Source: an uncultured Peptostreptococcaceae bacterium
GTDB taxonomy: Bacteria > Bacillota > Clostridia > Tissierellales > Peptoniphilaceae
DNA: 64,000 nucleotides
Direction of reading: 5' to 3'
Assembly (NCBI GenBank): GCA_947283485.1
Contig: CAMYOU010000002.1
Location: 62,001 to 126,000, forward strand
The position numbers were made by a program, and so were the translations under genes. The notes beneath the pieces are model-generated. The model was not told the origin of the DNA. It made no database searches and saw only the letters and a program-made list of their open reading frames with translations. Shown piece after piece: positions 53,619 through 61,588 of this stretch (position 1 is its first letter; the number at the start of each line of letters is the position of its first letter).

Positions 53619-56243
53619 ATGACAAAGTATGTCTATGATTTTCACGAGGGCAACAAAGACATGCGCGCACTACTCGGCGGCAAAGGTGCCAATCTCGCCG
53701 AGATGACCAATATCGGTCTCTCCGTTCCGCCGGGATTTACCGTCACGACCGAAGCGTGCATCCGTTACCTCGACGAAGGCACACTGTGGGACGAACTCGA
53801 AGCGGAAATTCGTGCACATATTTCGAAGATCGAAGAAGTGACGGGCAAAAAATTCTCCGACAACGAAAATCCGCTCTTGGTTTCCGTGCGTTCCGGCGCG
53901 GTCATCAGCATGCCGGGCATGATGGACACGATCCTAAACCTCGGTCTCAACGATCAGGCGGTCGAAGGTCTCGCCAAGAAAACTGGCAATCCGCGTTTTG
54001 CCTATGACTCCTATCGCCGATTCATCCAGATGTTCGGCGATGTCGCCATGAGCGTTCCGAAATCTCTCTTCGACTATCATCTCGAAAAACGCAAATCGGA
54101 CAAGGGTGTTGCGAACGACACCGATCTCGACGCCGAAGATCTCAAGGCACTCGTCGTAGATTACAAAGCCGTCTACAAAGATCAAATCGGGAAAGATTTC
54201 CCCGAAGATCCGTATGAACAACTCTTCGAAGCCGTACGAGCCGTATTCCGGAGCTGGAATAACCCGAGAGCCAATGTCTATCGCACGCTCCACGGCATTG
54301 ATCACCACCTCGGAACCGCCGTCAATGTCCAGACCATGGCGTTCGGCAATACCGGCAACAAATCCGGCACGGGTGTTGCTTTCTCTCGCGATCCGTCGAC
54401 CGGCGACGCGGGCATCTACGGCGAATACCTCATCAACGCACAGGGCGAAGACGTCGTCGCGGGCATTCGCACGCCGCAAAAGATCGCAACCCTCAAAGAG
54501 ATCATGCCCTCGGTCTACGAGGAATTTATATCCGGCGTGGCAAAGCTCGAAGCCCACTATCGCGACATGCAGGATATTGAATTTACCATCGAGAATGAGA
54601 AACTCTATTTTCTCCAATGCCGCAACGGCAAGCGCACGGCAAGCGCGGCAGTGAATGTCGCCGTCGATCTCGTCGAAGAGGGTGTGATCACAAAAGAAGA
54701 AGCCATCATGCGTGTCGAGCCGAAGAGCCTAGACCAACTTCTCCATCCGACCTTCAATCCCAAGGCACTCGAGCGGGCGAAGACTCTTGCAAACGGACTT
54801 CCCGCAAGCCCCGGTGCCGCAACCGGTAAAATCTATTTCACCGCGCAGGCAGCCAAAGTGGCGCATGAAAAAGGCGAATCCGTTGTCCTCGTCCGTCAGG
54901 AAACGAGTCCCGAAGATATCGAAGGTATGGTCGTCGCGGAAGGCATCGTAACCGCACGCGGCGGTATGACCTCCCATGCGGCGGTCGTCGCACGCGGCAT
55001 GGGCAAATGTTGCGTCGCCGGTTGCTCTGATATGCGCGTCGATGAAATTTCGAAACTTGTCTACACCCACGACGGCATCCTCCACGAAGGCGATGTCATT
55101 TCGCTCGACGGCTCCTCCGGCAAAGTCTATCTCGGAACGGTCGAGAAACAGGATCCGTCCCTTACCGGTAAATTCCAAAAATTCATGCAATGGGCGGACG
55201 AGATCCGCACCCTCGGCGTAAGAACCAATGCAGATACGCCGAGAGATGCCAAACAGGCCTTTGATTTTGGCGCGGAAGGCGTCGGACTCTGCCGTACGGA
55301 GCACATGTTCTTCAATAAGAACCGCATCATGATCGTACGATCCATGATCCTCGCACGCGATCTCATCCGTCGCAAAGAAGCACTCGATCGGATCTTACCG
55401 CTCCAGCGCGGCGACTTCTACGAAATCTTCAAAGTCATGCAGGATCGCCCCGTCAATATCAGGCTGCTCGATCCCCCACTCCACGAGTTTTTGCCGAAGA
55501 AAGAGGAAGAAATCGCCGAAGTCGCAAAACTCATGGACGTTGAAGAAGAAGAGATTCGCGCGACCATCAAAGAGCTCGAAGAAGTGAACCCCATGATGGG
55601 ACACCGCGGATGCCGTCTCGGCGTCAGCTACCCCGAGATCTACCGCATGCAAGTTCGCGCCATCATCGAAGCGACTATCATGATCCACGACGAAGGCGGC
55701 ACGATCGCCCCCGAAATCATGATCCCGCTCGTCGGCGATGTCAATGAAATGCGCTATATCAAGAGCGAAATCACCGAAGAAATCGCCACCGTCTTTGAGA
55801 CGACCGGCAAACGCGTCCCCTTTACGATCGGCACGATGATCGAGATTCCGCGCGCCGCACTCCTTGCGGACGAAATCGCCAAAGTCGCCGACTTCTTCTC
55901 TTTCGGAACCAACGACCTCGCGCAGATGACCTATGGATTCTCCCGCGATGACGCCGGCAAGTTCCTCCACGACTACATCGACAAGGGCATTATGAAACAC
56001 AGCCCCTTCGAAGTCCTCGATACCAAAGGCGTCGGAAAGCTCGTCGAGATGGCGGCAAAACTCGGACGCAGTACCAATCCCAACCTACACCTCGGCGTCT
56101 GCGGTGAAGTCGGCGGCGACCCCGAGTCCATCCGTTTCTTCAACAAAGTCGGACTCAATTACGTCAGCTGCTCACCCTACCGCGTACCGATTGCAAGACT
56201 CGCAGCCGCGCAAGCAGCCGTCGAAGCCAAAGAAACGAAATAA
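53619..56243 (+). CDS. ppdK: pyruvate, phosphate dikinase
   Basis: 874 aa enzyme interconverting pyruvate + ATP + Pi and PEP + AMP + PPi, central to PPi-linked glycolysis in anaerobes. N-terminal ATP-grasp domain (LLGGKGANLAEM), central phosphohistidine domain with GGMTSHAAVVARGMGK (catalytic His, and the preceding Thr region targeted by PpsR), C-terminal PEP/pyruvate barrel with GLCRTEHMFF and a final GVCGEVGGDPESI with catalytic Cys. ATG 53619 follows AAAGGAGTTTTTGGT. Confidence 0.98.
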   Translation: MTKYVYDFHEGNKDMRALLGGKGANLAEMTNIGLSVPPGFTVTTEACIRYLDEGTLWDELEAEIRAHISKIEEVTGKKFSDNENPLLVSVRSGAVISMPGMMDTILNLGLNDQAVEGLAKKTGNPRFAYDSYRRFIQMFGDVAMSVPKSLFDYHLEKRKSDKGVANDTDLDAEDLKALVVDYKAVYKDQIGKDFPEDPYEQLFEAVRAVFRSWNNPRANVYRTLHGIDHHLGTAVNVQTMAFGNTGNKSGTGVAFSRDPSTGDAGIYGEYLINAQGEDVVAGIRTPQKIATLKEIMPSVYEEFISGVAKLEAHYRDMQDIEFTIENEKLYFLQCRNGKRTASAAVNVAVDLVEEGVITKEEAIMRVEPKSLDQLLHPTFNPKALERAKTLANGLPASPGAATGKIYFTAQAAKVAHEKGESVVLVRQETSPEDIEGMVVAEGIVTARGGMTSHAAVVARGMGKCCVAGCSDMRVDEISKLVYTHDGILHEGDVISLDGSSGKVYLGTVEKQDPSLTGKFQKFMQWADEIRTLGVRTNADTPRDAKQAFDFGAEGVGLCRTEHMFFNKNRIMIVRSMILARDLIRRKEALDRILPLQRGDFYEIFKVMQDRPVNIRLLDPPLHEFLPKKEEEIAEVAKLMDVEEEEIRATIKELEEVNPMMGHRGCRLGVSYPEIYRMQVRAIIEATIMIHDEGGTIAPEIMIPLVGDVNEMRYIKSEITEEIATVFETTGKRVPFTIGTMIEIPRAALLADEIAKVADFFSFGTNDLAQMTYGFSRDDAGKFLHDYIDKGIMKHSPFEVLDTKGVGKLVEMAAKLGRSTNPNLHLGVCGEVGGDPESIRFFNKVGLNYVSCSPYRVPIARLAAAQAAVEAKETK

Positions 56244-56263
56244 ACGCGAAGTTGGAAACGCAC

Positions 56264-56300
56264 AAAACCCCCTGCCGGATTTTTGGACAGGGGGTTTTTA
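56264..56300 (+). terminator. intrinsic terminator of ppsR-ppdK
   Basis: AACCCCCTG-N13-CAGGGGGTT followed by TTT. The inverse also has a short T run, so it may serve the convergent 4Fe-4S gene. 56301-56403 holds nothing else seen. Confidence 0.88.
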
Positions 56301-56403
56301 ATTCTTGCTTACCATGCAAGTACTTTACCCACTTTAGGATAAACCGTAAGATCAATTTGCATACGCGTTTTTGCATTGCAGAAAATGAATCGGCTTTTCT
56401 TTA

Positions 56404-57207
56404 TTAATCGAGGATTCTGCCGTCGCAGGAAATGGTGACCACTTGCCAAGGAATGAATTTGCCGCTCGCTTGGAGCGCTTTTTTCGCTGCCATTTCGAGT
56501 CCGCCACAGCACGGTACTTCCATGCGCACAATCGTGACTTCGCGGATGTCGTTCTCGCGAATGATTGTTGTGAGTTTCTCCGAATAGTCGATGTCGTCGA
56601 GTTTGGGGCAACCGATGACGGTCACTTTCCCGCGCATGAAGTCTTCATGCATGTTGGCATAAGCATACGCACTGCAGTCTGCCGCGATGAGGAGTTTTGC
56701 TCCTTCAAAAAACGGTGCGCGCGTGGGAACGAGTTTGATCTGGCAGGGCCACTGTTGGAGGCGCGAGACGAGTTTCCCGGGTGCCTCGGGTGTCGCAGTT
56801 TCCGCCTCTTCCTTGTGGCGAAAGGTCATCATCTTGGAACCGGGGCAACCGCCCACGTGGTGCATGCCATGTTTTTCCGCTGTCTTTGCCAGCATATGTT
56901 TTCTCCTTTCGTTGATATCCTCAATCTTCATGATTTCTTCCATCGTCATCTCGCGCACTGCCTCTCTCGTCTCGGCTTGCTCGCGTTTTACCGCGGCGTC
57001 ATCGTATGCGGGTGCTTCCCGCTCCTCAAAAGTAATCGCGCCGGTCGGGCAATTGGGCAGGCAGTCTCCGAGCCCGTCGCAAAAATGTTCGCGCACGAGT
57101 TTTGCCTTGCCGTCTACGAGATCAATCGCGCCCTCATGGCAAGCGTGCGTGCAAACACCGCAACCGTTGCATTTCTCTTCATCGATCCGAATGATTTTTC
57201 TGAGCAT
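56404..57207 (-). CDS. ferredoxin-domain protein with additional cysteine motifs
   Basis: 267 aa. The N-terminal 60 residues carry two 4Fe-4S sites: CNGCGVCTHAC (Cys13, 16, 19, 23) and a variant CDGLGDCLPNC with Cys43, 49, 53. Later come GGCPGSK, DCSAYAYA, GCPKLDD and PCCGG. The arrangement matches a clostridial family of cytosolic electron-transfer or sensing proteins often linked to Crp/Fnr regulators and nitrosative or redox stress; exact role unknown. ATG 57207 has a GGAGAGGG SD. Divergent from the Crp/Fnr gene across a palindrome. Confidence 0.85.
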   Translation of the reverse strand: MLRKIIRIDEEKCNGCGVCTHACHEGAIDLVDGKAKLVREHFCDGLGDCLPNCPTGAITFEEREAPAYDDAAVKREQAETREAVREMTMEEIMKIEDINERRKHMLAKTAEKHGMHHVGGCPGSKMMTFRHKEEAETATPEAPGKLVSRLQQWPCQIKLVPTRAPFFEGAKLLIAADCSAYAYANMHEDFMRGKVTVIGCPKLDDIDYSEKLTTIIRENDIREVTIVRMEVPCCGGLEMAAKKALQASGKFIPWQVVTISCDGRILD

Positions 57208-57236
57208 ATCGACCCTCTCCTTTTCTTTCTGTACGT

Positions 57237-57242
57237 ATCATA
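57237..57242 (-). promoter_or_regulatory. -10 box of the 4Fe-4S protein gene
   Basis: TATGAT on the minus strand; predicted start of transcription about 57230, giving a 23-base leader. The -35 position reads CAGAAC, too poor for unaided sigma-A. Confidence 0.55.
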
Positions 57243-57263
57243 GTATGATGGAGGAAAAAGTTC

Positions 57264-57279
57264 TGTGGTAATAACCACA
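57264..57279. promoter_or_regulatory. Crp/Fnr-type palindromic operator
   Basis: Perfect 16-base palindrome TGTGGTAATAACCACA, that is TGTGG-N6-CCACA, the same geometry as CRP/FNR sites (TGTGA-N6-TCACA). Its centre is -41.5 from the predicted start of the 4Fe-4S gene and it lies 25 bases before the Crp/Fnr gene. An overlapping ACATATATATGT palindrome (57277-57288) follows. Confidence 0.75.
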
Positions 57280-57303
57280 TATATATGTCTAGGGAGGAAA
57301 ATG

Positions 57304-57969
57304 ATGACGACAATCGGGACGACCCTGCTCAAATGCACCGCATGCGGACTTTTTCGCGACATGAATCAAGAAGAAATTGCATCGGCACTCGCATGCTTTC
57401 ACGCGCGGGTCACGGAGTATGAGAAAGGCGCAGTGATTTTACATGCGGGTGACCGGACGAGATCGCTCGCGCTCGTCCTCGATGGCAGTGTAACGATCCA
57501 GAGCGATGATTTCTGGGGCAACAGAACGATTCTCACGATGATCGGTGCGGGCGGTCTCTTTGCCGAGACCTATGCCCTCCTCCACGAAACGCTCCTCGTC
57601 GATGCGGTCGCAAATACGCGTTCCGAGATCCTCTTTCTCGACATCTCAAAGCTCTACGAACTTTCAAAAACGGAAAATCCGTGGATTGTGCCCTTTCTCT
57701 CGCGTCTTCTCACCATCGCCGCCAAGAAAAATCTCACGCTCGCGTCGAGAAGTTTCGATACGGCGGCGAAGACCATCCGCGGGCGCGTGATGTCCTATCT
57801 CAACGGCGTCGCCTTAAGAGAACACGCGCGATCTTTCGAAATTCCCTTTGATCGTCAACAACTCGCGGATTATCTCAATGTCGATCGCACGGCACTCTCG
57901 AAAGAGCTTGGCAGGATGAAACGCGAGGGACTCATCGATTTCCGAAAAAATCAGTTTGCAATTCTCTAA
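57304..57969 (+). CDS. Crp/Fnr family transcriptional regulator
   Basis: 221 aa. N-terminal cyclic-nucleotide-binding-type beta roll (about 15-125, with LALVLDGSVTIQ and GGLFAETYAL), dimer helix, and C-terminal winged helix PFDRQQLADYLNVDRTALSKEL. Cys11, Cys14 and Cys31 lie near the N-terminus (CTACGLF ... LACF), which could bind a cofactor, though a fourth FNR-like ligand is not obvious. Two ATGs (57301, 57304) follow GGGAGGAAA; the second has the better spacing. Probably controls the divergent ferredoxin gene and itself through the palindrome between them. Confidence 0.88.
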   Translation: MTTIGTTLLKCTACGLFRDMNQEEIASALACFHARVTEYEKGAVILHAGDRTRSLALVLDGSVTIQSDDFWGNRTILTMIGAGGLFAETYALLHETLLVDAVANTRSEILFLDISKLYELSKTENPWIVPFLSRLLTIAAKKNLTLASRSFDTAAKTIRGRVMSYLNGVALREHARSFEIPFDRQQLADYLNVDRTALSKELGRMKREGLIDFRKNQFAIL

Positions 57970-57999
57970 GCGGGCGTGAAACTGCACTTGCTCCAATGA

Positions 58000-58028
58000 A
58001 AAACCGAGGTGTGATCCTCGGTTTTTTC
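58000..58028. terminator. bidirectional intrinsic terminator
   Basis: AACCGAGG-N6-CCTCGGTT with T6 on the plus side and T-rich on the minus side (AAAA before the stem); serves the Crp/Fnr gene and the convergent trpS operon. Confidence 0.85.
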
Positions 58029-58032
58029 ATTC

Positions 58033-58374
58033 TCATATTTGCTTTTTGGATTTTAGAATCCGATACACGCGCAGGGCGTCGTAGATGAAATAGAGCGCGA
58101 GTCCGACGGCGAGTGCCGCGTGGACTTCATGCTCCTCGAGTCCCGAGTAACGGACGGCGTAGAAGATGACAAGCGCGGCGAGCATGGCGATGCGATCCCC
58201 TTTGGCGTCTTTTGCCTCGACGCCGAGCACTCCCACTCGATAGACGGTGAGCGCAAAGAGGAAAAACGCAAAGAGGAGAACACCGGTCGAAGTAAGACCT
58301 TTTGTCATCGTGATGCCGACGACGACAGCGAAGGAAAGTGAGAGCATGAGTAGATAGAGCGCAAATTTCTTCAT
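58033..58374 (-). CDS. small four-span membrane protein, unknown
   Basis: 113 aa with hydrophobic segments at about 5-23, 28-50, 62-80 and 84-103 and a basic tail ending KSKKQI. I do not recognise the family. ATG overlaps the upstream metallo-hydrolase stop as ATGA, making it the last gene of the trpS T-box operon. Confidence 0.7.
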   Translation of the reverse strand: MKKFALYLLMLSLSFAVVVGITMTKGLTSTGVLLFAFFLFALTVYRVGVLGVEAKDAKGDRIAMLAALVIFYAVRYSGLEEHEVHAALAVGLALYFIYDALRVYRILKSKKQI

Positions 58375-59102
58375 ACAATTTCTCCCTCTTCGATGGCTTT
58401 CATTTCCCCGTCGAAGAAATCCGAGCGTGTCATCGGATTGAGATGGGAATGGAGATAGAGCTCAAAGTCGATTTTCTCGAGTTTTTCTCGGAGCAAATGC
58501 GTCTTCGAGCGATCGTATCCGCCGTTTAATCCATAATAATCGCCGCTGTGAATGTCTCCTGCAAAAAGCATTTTTTCCGCGGGCAGATAGACGACCGTGC
58601 TGTCGTCGGAATGCGGTCCGCCGATGTGCATGATCTTGGCTGTTCGTCCGCCGAGATCGACGGTCATTTCCCCGTCAAAAGAAAGATCGGCGCGGACGAC
58701 GCGGATCGTCTCGGGATCTTCGTATTCCACGAGCATGTGATGATGGCAGAAGAGAATTTCTTCCCCGGTCTTGAGTCGTTTGCGCATAGACTCATGATCC
58801 CACGCCCACTTTTCCATCTCGAGGAGTTTTTTCTGCGTCATGCGATGCGCAATCGTAAGGGCGTCGCAGGCGCACATGCCGAAGGTGTGATCCCAATGCC
58901 AATGCGTAATCGCGCAGAGGGACGGTGCCTTGCCGCCGATCTCTTGAACGCCCTCGAGCAAAAGTCGGTGATGGGCGGGCGAATTGCCGGCGTCGATGAT
59001 CATCGCGCGATTTTCTCCCTCGATGTAGACGAGATTCGGTCGATCCGTCGCTTCGTCGTACGGGAGATAGTAAACCCCATCGTTTAGTTTCGTAAGAATC
59101 AT
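58371..59102 (-). CDS. metallo-beta-lactamase fold hydrolase
   Basis: 243 aa. Zinc site motifs THWHWDHTFG (HxHxDH), HIGGPHSDDS, FAGDIH and a final LHSH. Short, single-domain and without the flavodoxin or rhodanese parts of other families; substrate unknown (possibly a thioester or phosphoester). ATG overlaps the trpS stop as ATGA, so it is under the Trp T-box. Confidence 0.85.
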   Translation of the reverse strand: MILTKLNDGVYYLPYDEATDRPNLVYIEGENRAMIIDAGNSPAHHRLLLEGVQEIGGKAPSLCAITHWHWDHTFGMCACDALTIAHRMTQKKLLEMEKWAWDHESMRKRLKTGEEILFCHHHMLVEYEDPETIRVVRADLSFDGEMTVDLGGRTAKIMHIGGPHSDDSTVVYLPAEKMLFAGDIHSGDYYGLNGGYDRSKTHLLREKLEKIDFELYLHSHLNPMTRSDFFDGEMKAIEEGEIV

Positions 59103-60085
59103 CGGATGAAGCCCACTTTGCGATAGACTTTGGAAAGGGTCTTGCTCGCAACATGGGACGCTTTCTCTGCGCCCTCGGTGTAGACCTTCTCGAGATATTC
59201 CGTGTCGGCAATGAGAGCCTCGTAGCGTTCACGCACGGGCGCGAGTTTCGCGTCGATAAGATCCGCGAGATCGTCCTTGAAAGCACTGTAGGTCGCCTGC
59301 TCGTAGCGACGGACGATGTCCTCGATCGATTCGTCGGAAAATGCCTGATAGATGTGGATGAGGTTCTTGAGTCCCGCCTGCTCGTCCGTATAACGGAACG
59401 TCGCAAGACTGTCGGTGACGCTTCTTCTGATCTTCTTCGCGATCGTGTCCTTGTCGTCGAGAATGTAGATAACGCTGTTTTGATCCGGATCGGATTTACT
59501 CATCTTCATCGACGGATCTTTGAGACTCATGATGCGCCCGGTTTCTTTCGGAATCATGCCCTCGGGCATGACAAAGGTTTCACTGTACGCCGCATTGAAA
59601 CGCTCGGCGACATTGCGCGCGAGTTCCAGATGTTGTCTTTGATCCTCGCCGACGGGTACATACTTGGCTTGATAGAGGAGGATGTCCGCCGCCATCAGCA
59701 CGGGATAGGTAAAGAGTCCCGCGTTGAGGTTGTCCGCGTGCGTCTTCGCCTTATCCTTATACTGCGTCATGCGCGAGAGTTCACCCATATAGGTAAAGCA
59801 GTTGAGAACCCATCCGAGCTCAGCGTGTGCCGGCACGTGTGATTGAATAAAGACGGTCGATTTCTCGGGATCGAGACCCGATGCGAGATAGAGTGCCAAG
59901 ACTTTCTTGGTGTTCGCACGCAGATCCTTGGGAACCTGTCTCAAGGTGATAGCGTGGAGATCCACGACGCAGTAATAGGTCTCGTAAGCATCCTGCAAAG
60001 TCGAAAAATTGCGGATCGCGCCGATGTAATTTCCGATGGTCAGTGCGCCCGACGGTTGTACGCCGGAAAAAACGGTTGATTTCAT
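59099..60085 (-). CDS. trpS: tryptophanyl-tRNA synthetase
   Basis: 328 aa class I synthetase. HIGH-equivalent PSGALTIGNYIGAI, KMSKS as KMSKSDPDQN, and DLHAIT. ATG 60085 fits the family start (MKSTVFSGVQPSG); upstream codons enter the T-box terminator. Followed by two overlapping genes. Confidence 0.97.
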   Translation of the reverse strand: MKSTVFSGVQPSGALTIGNYIGAIRNFSTLQDAYETYYCVVDLHAITLRQVPKDLRANTKKVLALYLASGLDPEKSTVFIQSHVPAHAELGWVLNCFTYMGELSRMTQYKDKAKTHADNLNAGLFTYPVLMAADILLYQAKYVPVGEDQRQHLELARNVAERFNAAYSETFVMPEGMIPKETGRIMSLKDPSMKMSKSDPDQNSVIYILDDKDTIAKKIRRSVTDSLATFRYTDEQAGLKNLIHIYQAFSDESIEDIVRRYEQATYSAFKDDLADLIDAKLAPVRERYEALIADTEYLEKVYTEGAEKASHVASKTLSKVYRKVGFIR

Positions 60086-60101
60086 GATTGCTCCTTTCAA
60101 A

Positions 60102-60305
60102 GAAAAAGTCCTCCCATCTCCAAAGAGACGAAAGGACTTCGCGGTACCACTCTTCTTGCCCCGTAGGGCCACTCAGATCCCTGATAAGGCGGGGTTGCCA
60201 CAGGAAATCGTCCGGGTCCACCGAGCCTACCTGTCCGTCGCGCCCTCTCAACCGCGGGGCGCGTCTCTGTCCGGACATTCCGTATGCTCTCTTCCCGTTT
60301 CCTAT
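60102..60305 (-). ncRNA. T-box leader of trpS (Trp specifier TGG)
   Basis: T-box AGTGGTACCGCG at 60151-60140 (minus) then a terminator with arms AAGTCCT/AGGACTT and a T run (60139-60102). Stem I base GTCCGG/CCGGAC is readable, with TGG at 60220-60218 followed by A in the specifier position. Confidence 0.93.
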
Positions 60306-60311
60306 GGTGCT

Positions 60312-60340
60312 ATTGTAATGAAAACTCCGTCGTTCGTCAA
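60312..60340 (-). promoter_or_regulatory. promoter of the trpS operon
   Basis: TTGACG (60340-60335), 17 bases, TACAAT (60317-60312), minus strand, abutting the stop of the flavodoxin gene. Confidence 0.85.
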
Positions 60341-61132
60341 CTAAACCCACGTATTGGCTTTATGCTCGGGATAATCCTCGACGAGCTCCCGGCGATGCTT
60401 GAGATACACGGAATCGTCAAAGCCGATCGCCCCCACCGGACACCGTCTTTCACACGCACAACATTTGACACAGATCCCGATCATCTTCCCGATCTCATCG
60501 TGATCAATCGCGCCCATCGGGCAGATCTCCGCACAGAGTTTGCAATCCGTGCAAGTCGTAAGGTCAAAGACCGGAACGACTTTGGAAATCAGTGCGGGCT
60601 TGCCGTCGTGACCCATCGGACGATAGTACGGACGATAGGGTCGATTGCCGGGAAGTTCCACCATGCGCTCGGGATGCTCGTAGATTTTCTTCGCAAATGC
60701 TCTCGCCTCCTCGAGGTCGTTTGCGTCCGGGCGCCCCGCCGCCAGTGCGCGGGAAAAAGAATGCTCGCCAATTGCCGCCGCACCGCCGATCACACGGAAT
60801 CCGCATTCCGTGAGGAGATCGCCGAGCTCCACGAGACTGTCGTCGAAAGCGCGATTGCCAAAGGTCACGAGTGCCACCGCACGCGCCCCGTTCCCCTCGA
60901 CGGTCTTTAAGAATTTGACGAGTAAGTTCGGCACGCGACCCGCATAGGTCGGAACCCCGACGACGACGAGATCATCCTCGGAAAATGCGTATGTATGTTT
61001 CCGCTCTTCGGGCAGTGTAAAAGAGATTTTCTCCGCCTCCGTGCCCGCGAGTTTTGCCCACGTATCCGCCATTGCATCGGCGATTTTTTTCGTATTCCCC
61101 GTCGGACTGTAACAGAATGTTTTGTACCTCAT
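60341..61132 (-). CDS. EFR1-type flavodoxin-ferredoxin fusion protein
   Basis: 263 aa. N-terminal flavodoxin-like domain with the FMN loop YSPTGNTKKIADAM (about 7-20) and VGVPTYAGRVP, then two 4Fe-4S sites CTDCKLCAEICP and CVKCCACERRCP (about 200-245). Cytoplasmic electron carrier of the clostridial EFR1 kind; partner unknown. ATG 61132 follows the GGAGAGGAGAGG stretch. No terminator separates it from the trpS promoter. Confidence 0.88.
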   Translation of the reverse strand: MRYKTFCYSPTGNTKKIADAMADTWAKLAGTEAEKISFTLPEERKHTYAFSEDDLVVVGVPTYAGRVPNLLVKFLKTVEGNGARAVALVTFGNRAFDDSLVELGDLLTECGFRVIGGAAAIGEHSFSRALAAGRPDANDLEEARAFAKKIYEHPERMVELPGNRPYRPYYRPMGHDGKPALISKVVPVFDLTTCTDCKLCAEICPMGAIDHDEIGKMIGICVKCCACERRCPVGAIGFDDSVYLKHRRELVEDYPEHKANTWV

Positions 61133-61196
61133 GAAAAACCCTCTCCTCTCCATTGTATAATACCCTCATTTTCCACGTTCAAACGCCCGTGTGTGG

Positions 61197-61202
61197 TATA
61201 CT
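61197..61202 (+). promoter_or_regulatory. extended -10 promoter of the pterin/folate operon
   Basis: TGG-TATACT, 26 bases before the queD-like ATG; no clear -35. Confidence 0.5.
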
Positions 61203-61228
61203 GACGGTATCGAAGAAAGGAGCATGGT

Positions 61229-61588
61229 ATGCTACTCAAAAAGATTTTTACTTTTGATGCCGCGCATCATCTCACCAAATATCACGGCAAATGTGAACGC
61301 CCGCACGGACACACGTACAAACTCGTCGTAACCCTCGAAGGAGAGCCGGACGGTGAAGATATGGTGTACGATTTTGTCAAACTCAAAGGACTTGTAAAAG
61401 AACTCGTGCTAGATCATTACGATCACGCCGATCTCAATGATCTGTTTGAGAATCCCACGGCGGAAAATATTGCCGTCGCCATCTACAATACTTTGGCACC
61501 CGCGGTCACGACGGATCTCGTGCGTCTCTACGAAATCGAGGTCTGGGAAACCGCCACGAGCGGTGTCGTCTATGGAGGTCAAAGATGA
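61229..61588 (+). CDS. queD: 6-pyruvoyltetrahydropterin synthase/QueD family, CExxHGH type
   Basis: 119 aa. Zinc and catalytic motif CERPHGH at 22-28 with a further His in FDAAHHL, the HYDHADLN turn (about 63-70) and Glu107. Plain QueD (queuosine) has CxxxHGH; the PTPS-III group that replaces FolB has Glu in the active site; a Cys-Glu combination marks members reported to serve both pathways. Being first in a folate operon that shows no folB, it is best read as a dual or folate enzyme using dihydroneopterin triphosphate. ATG 61229 follows AAAGGAG; folE2 overlaps its stop as ATGA. Confidence 0.85.
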   Translation: MLLKKIFTFDAAHHLTKYHGKCERPHGHTYKLVVTLEGEPDGEDMVYDFVKLKGLVKELVLDHYDHADLNDLFENPTAENIAVAIYNTLAPAVTTDLVRLYEIEVWETATSGVVYGGQR

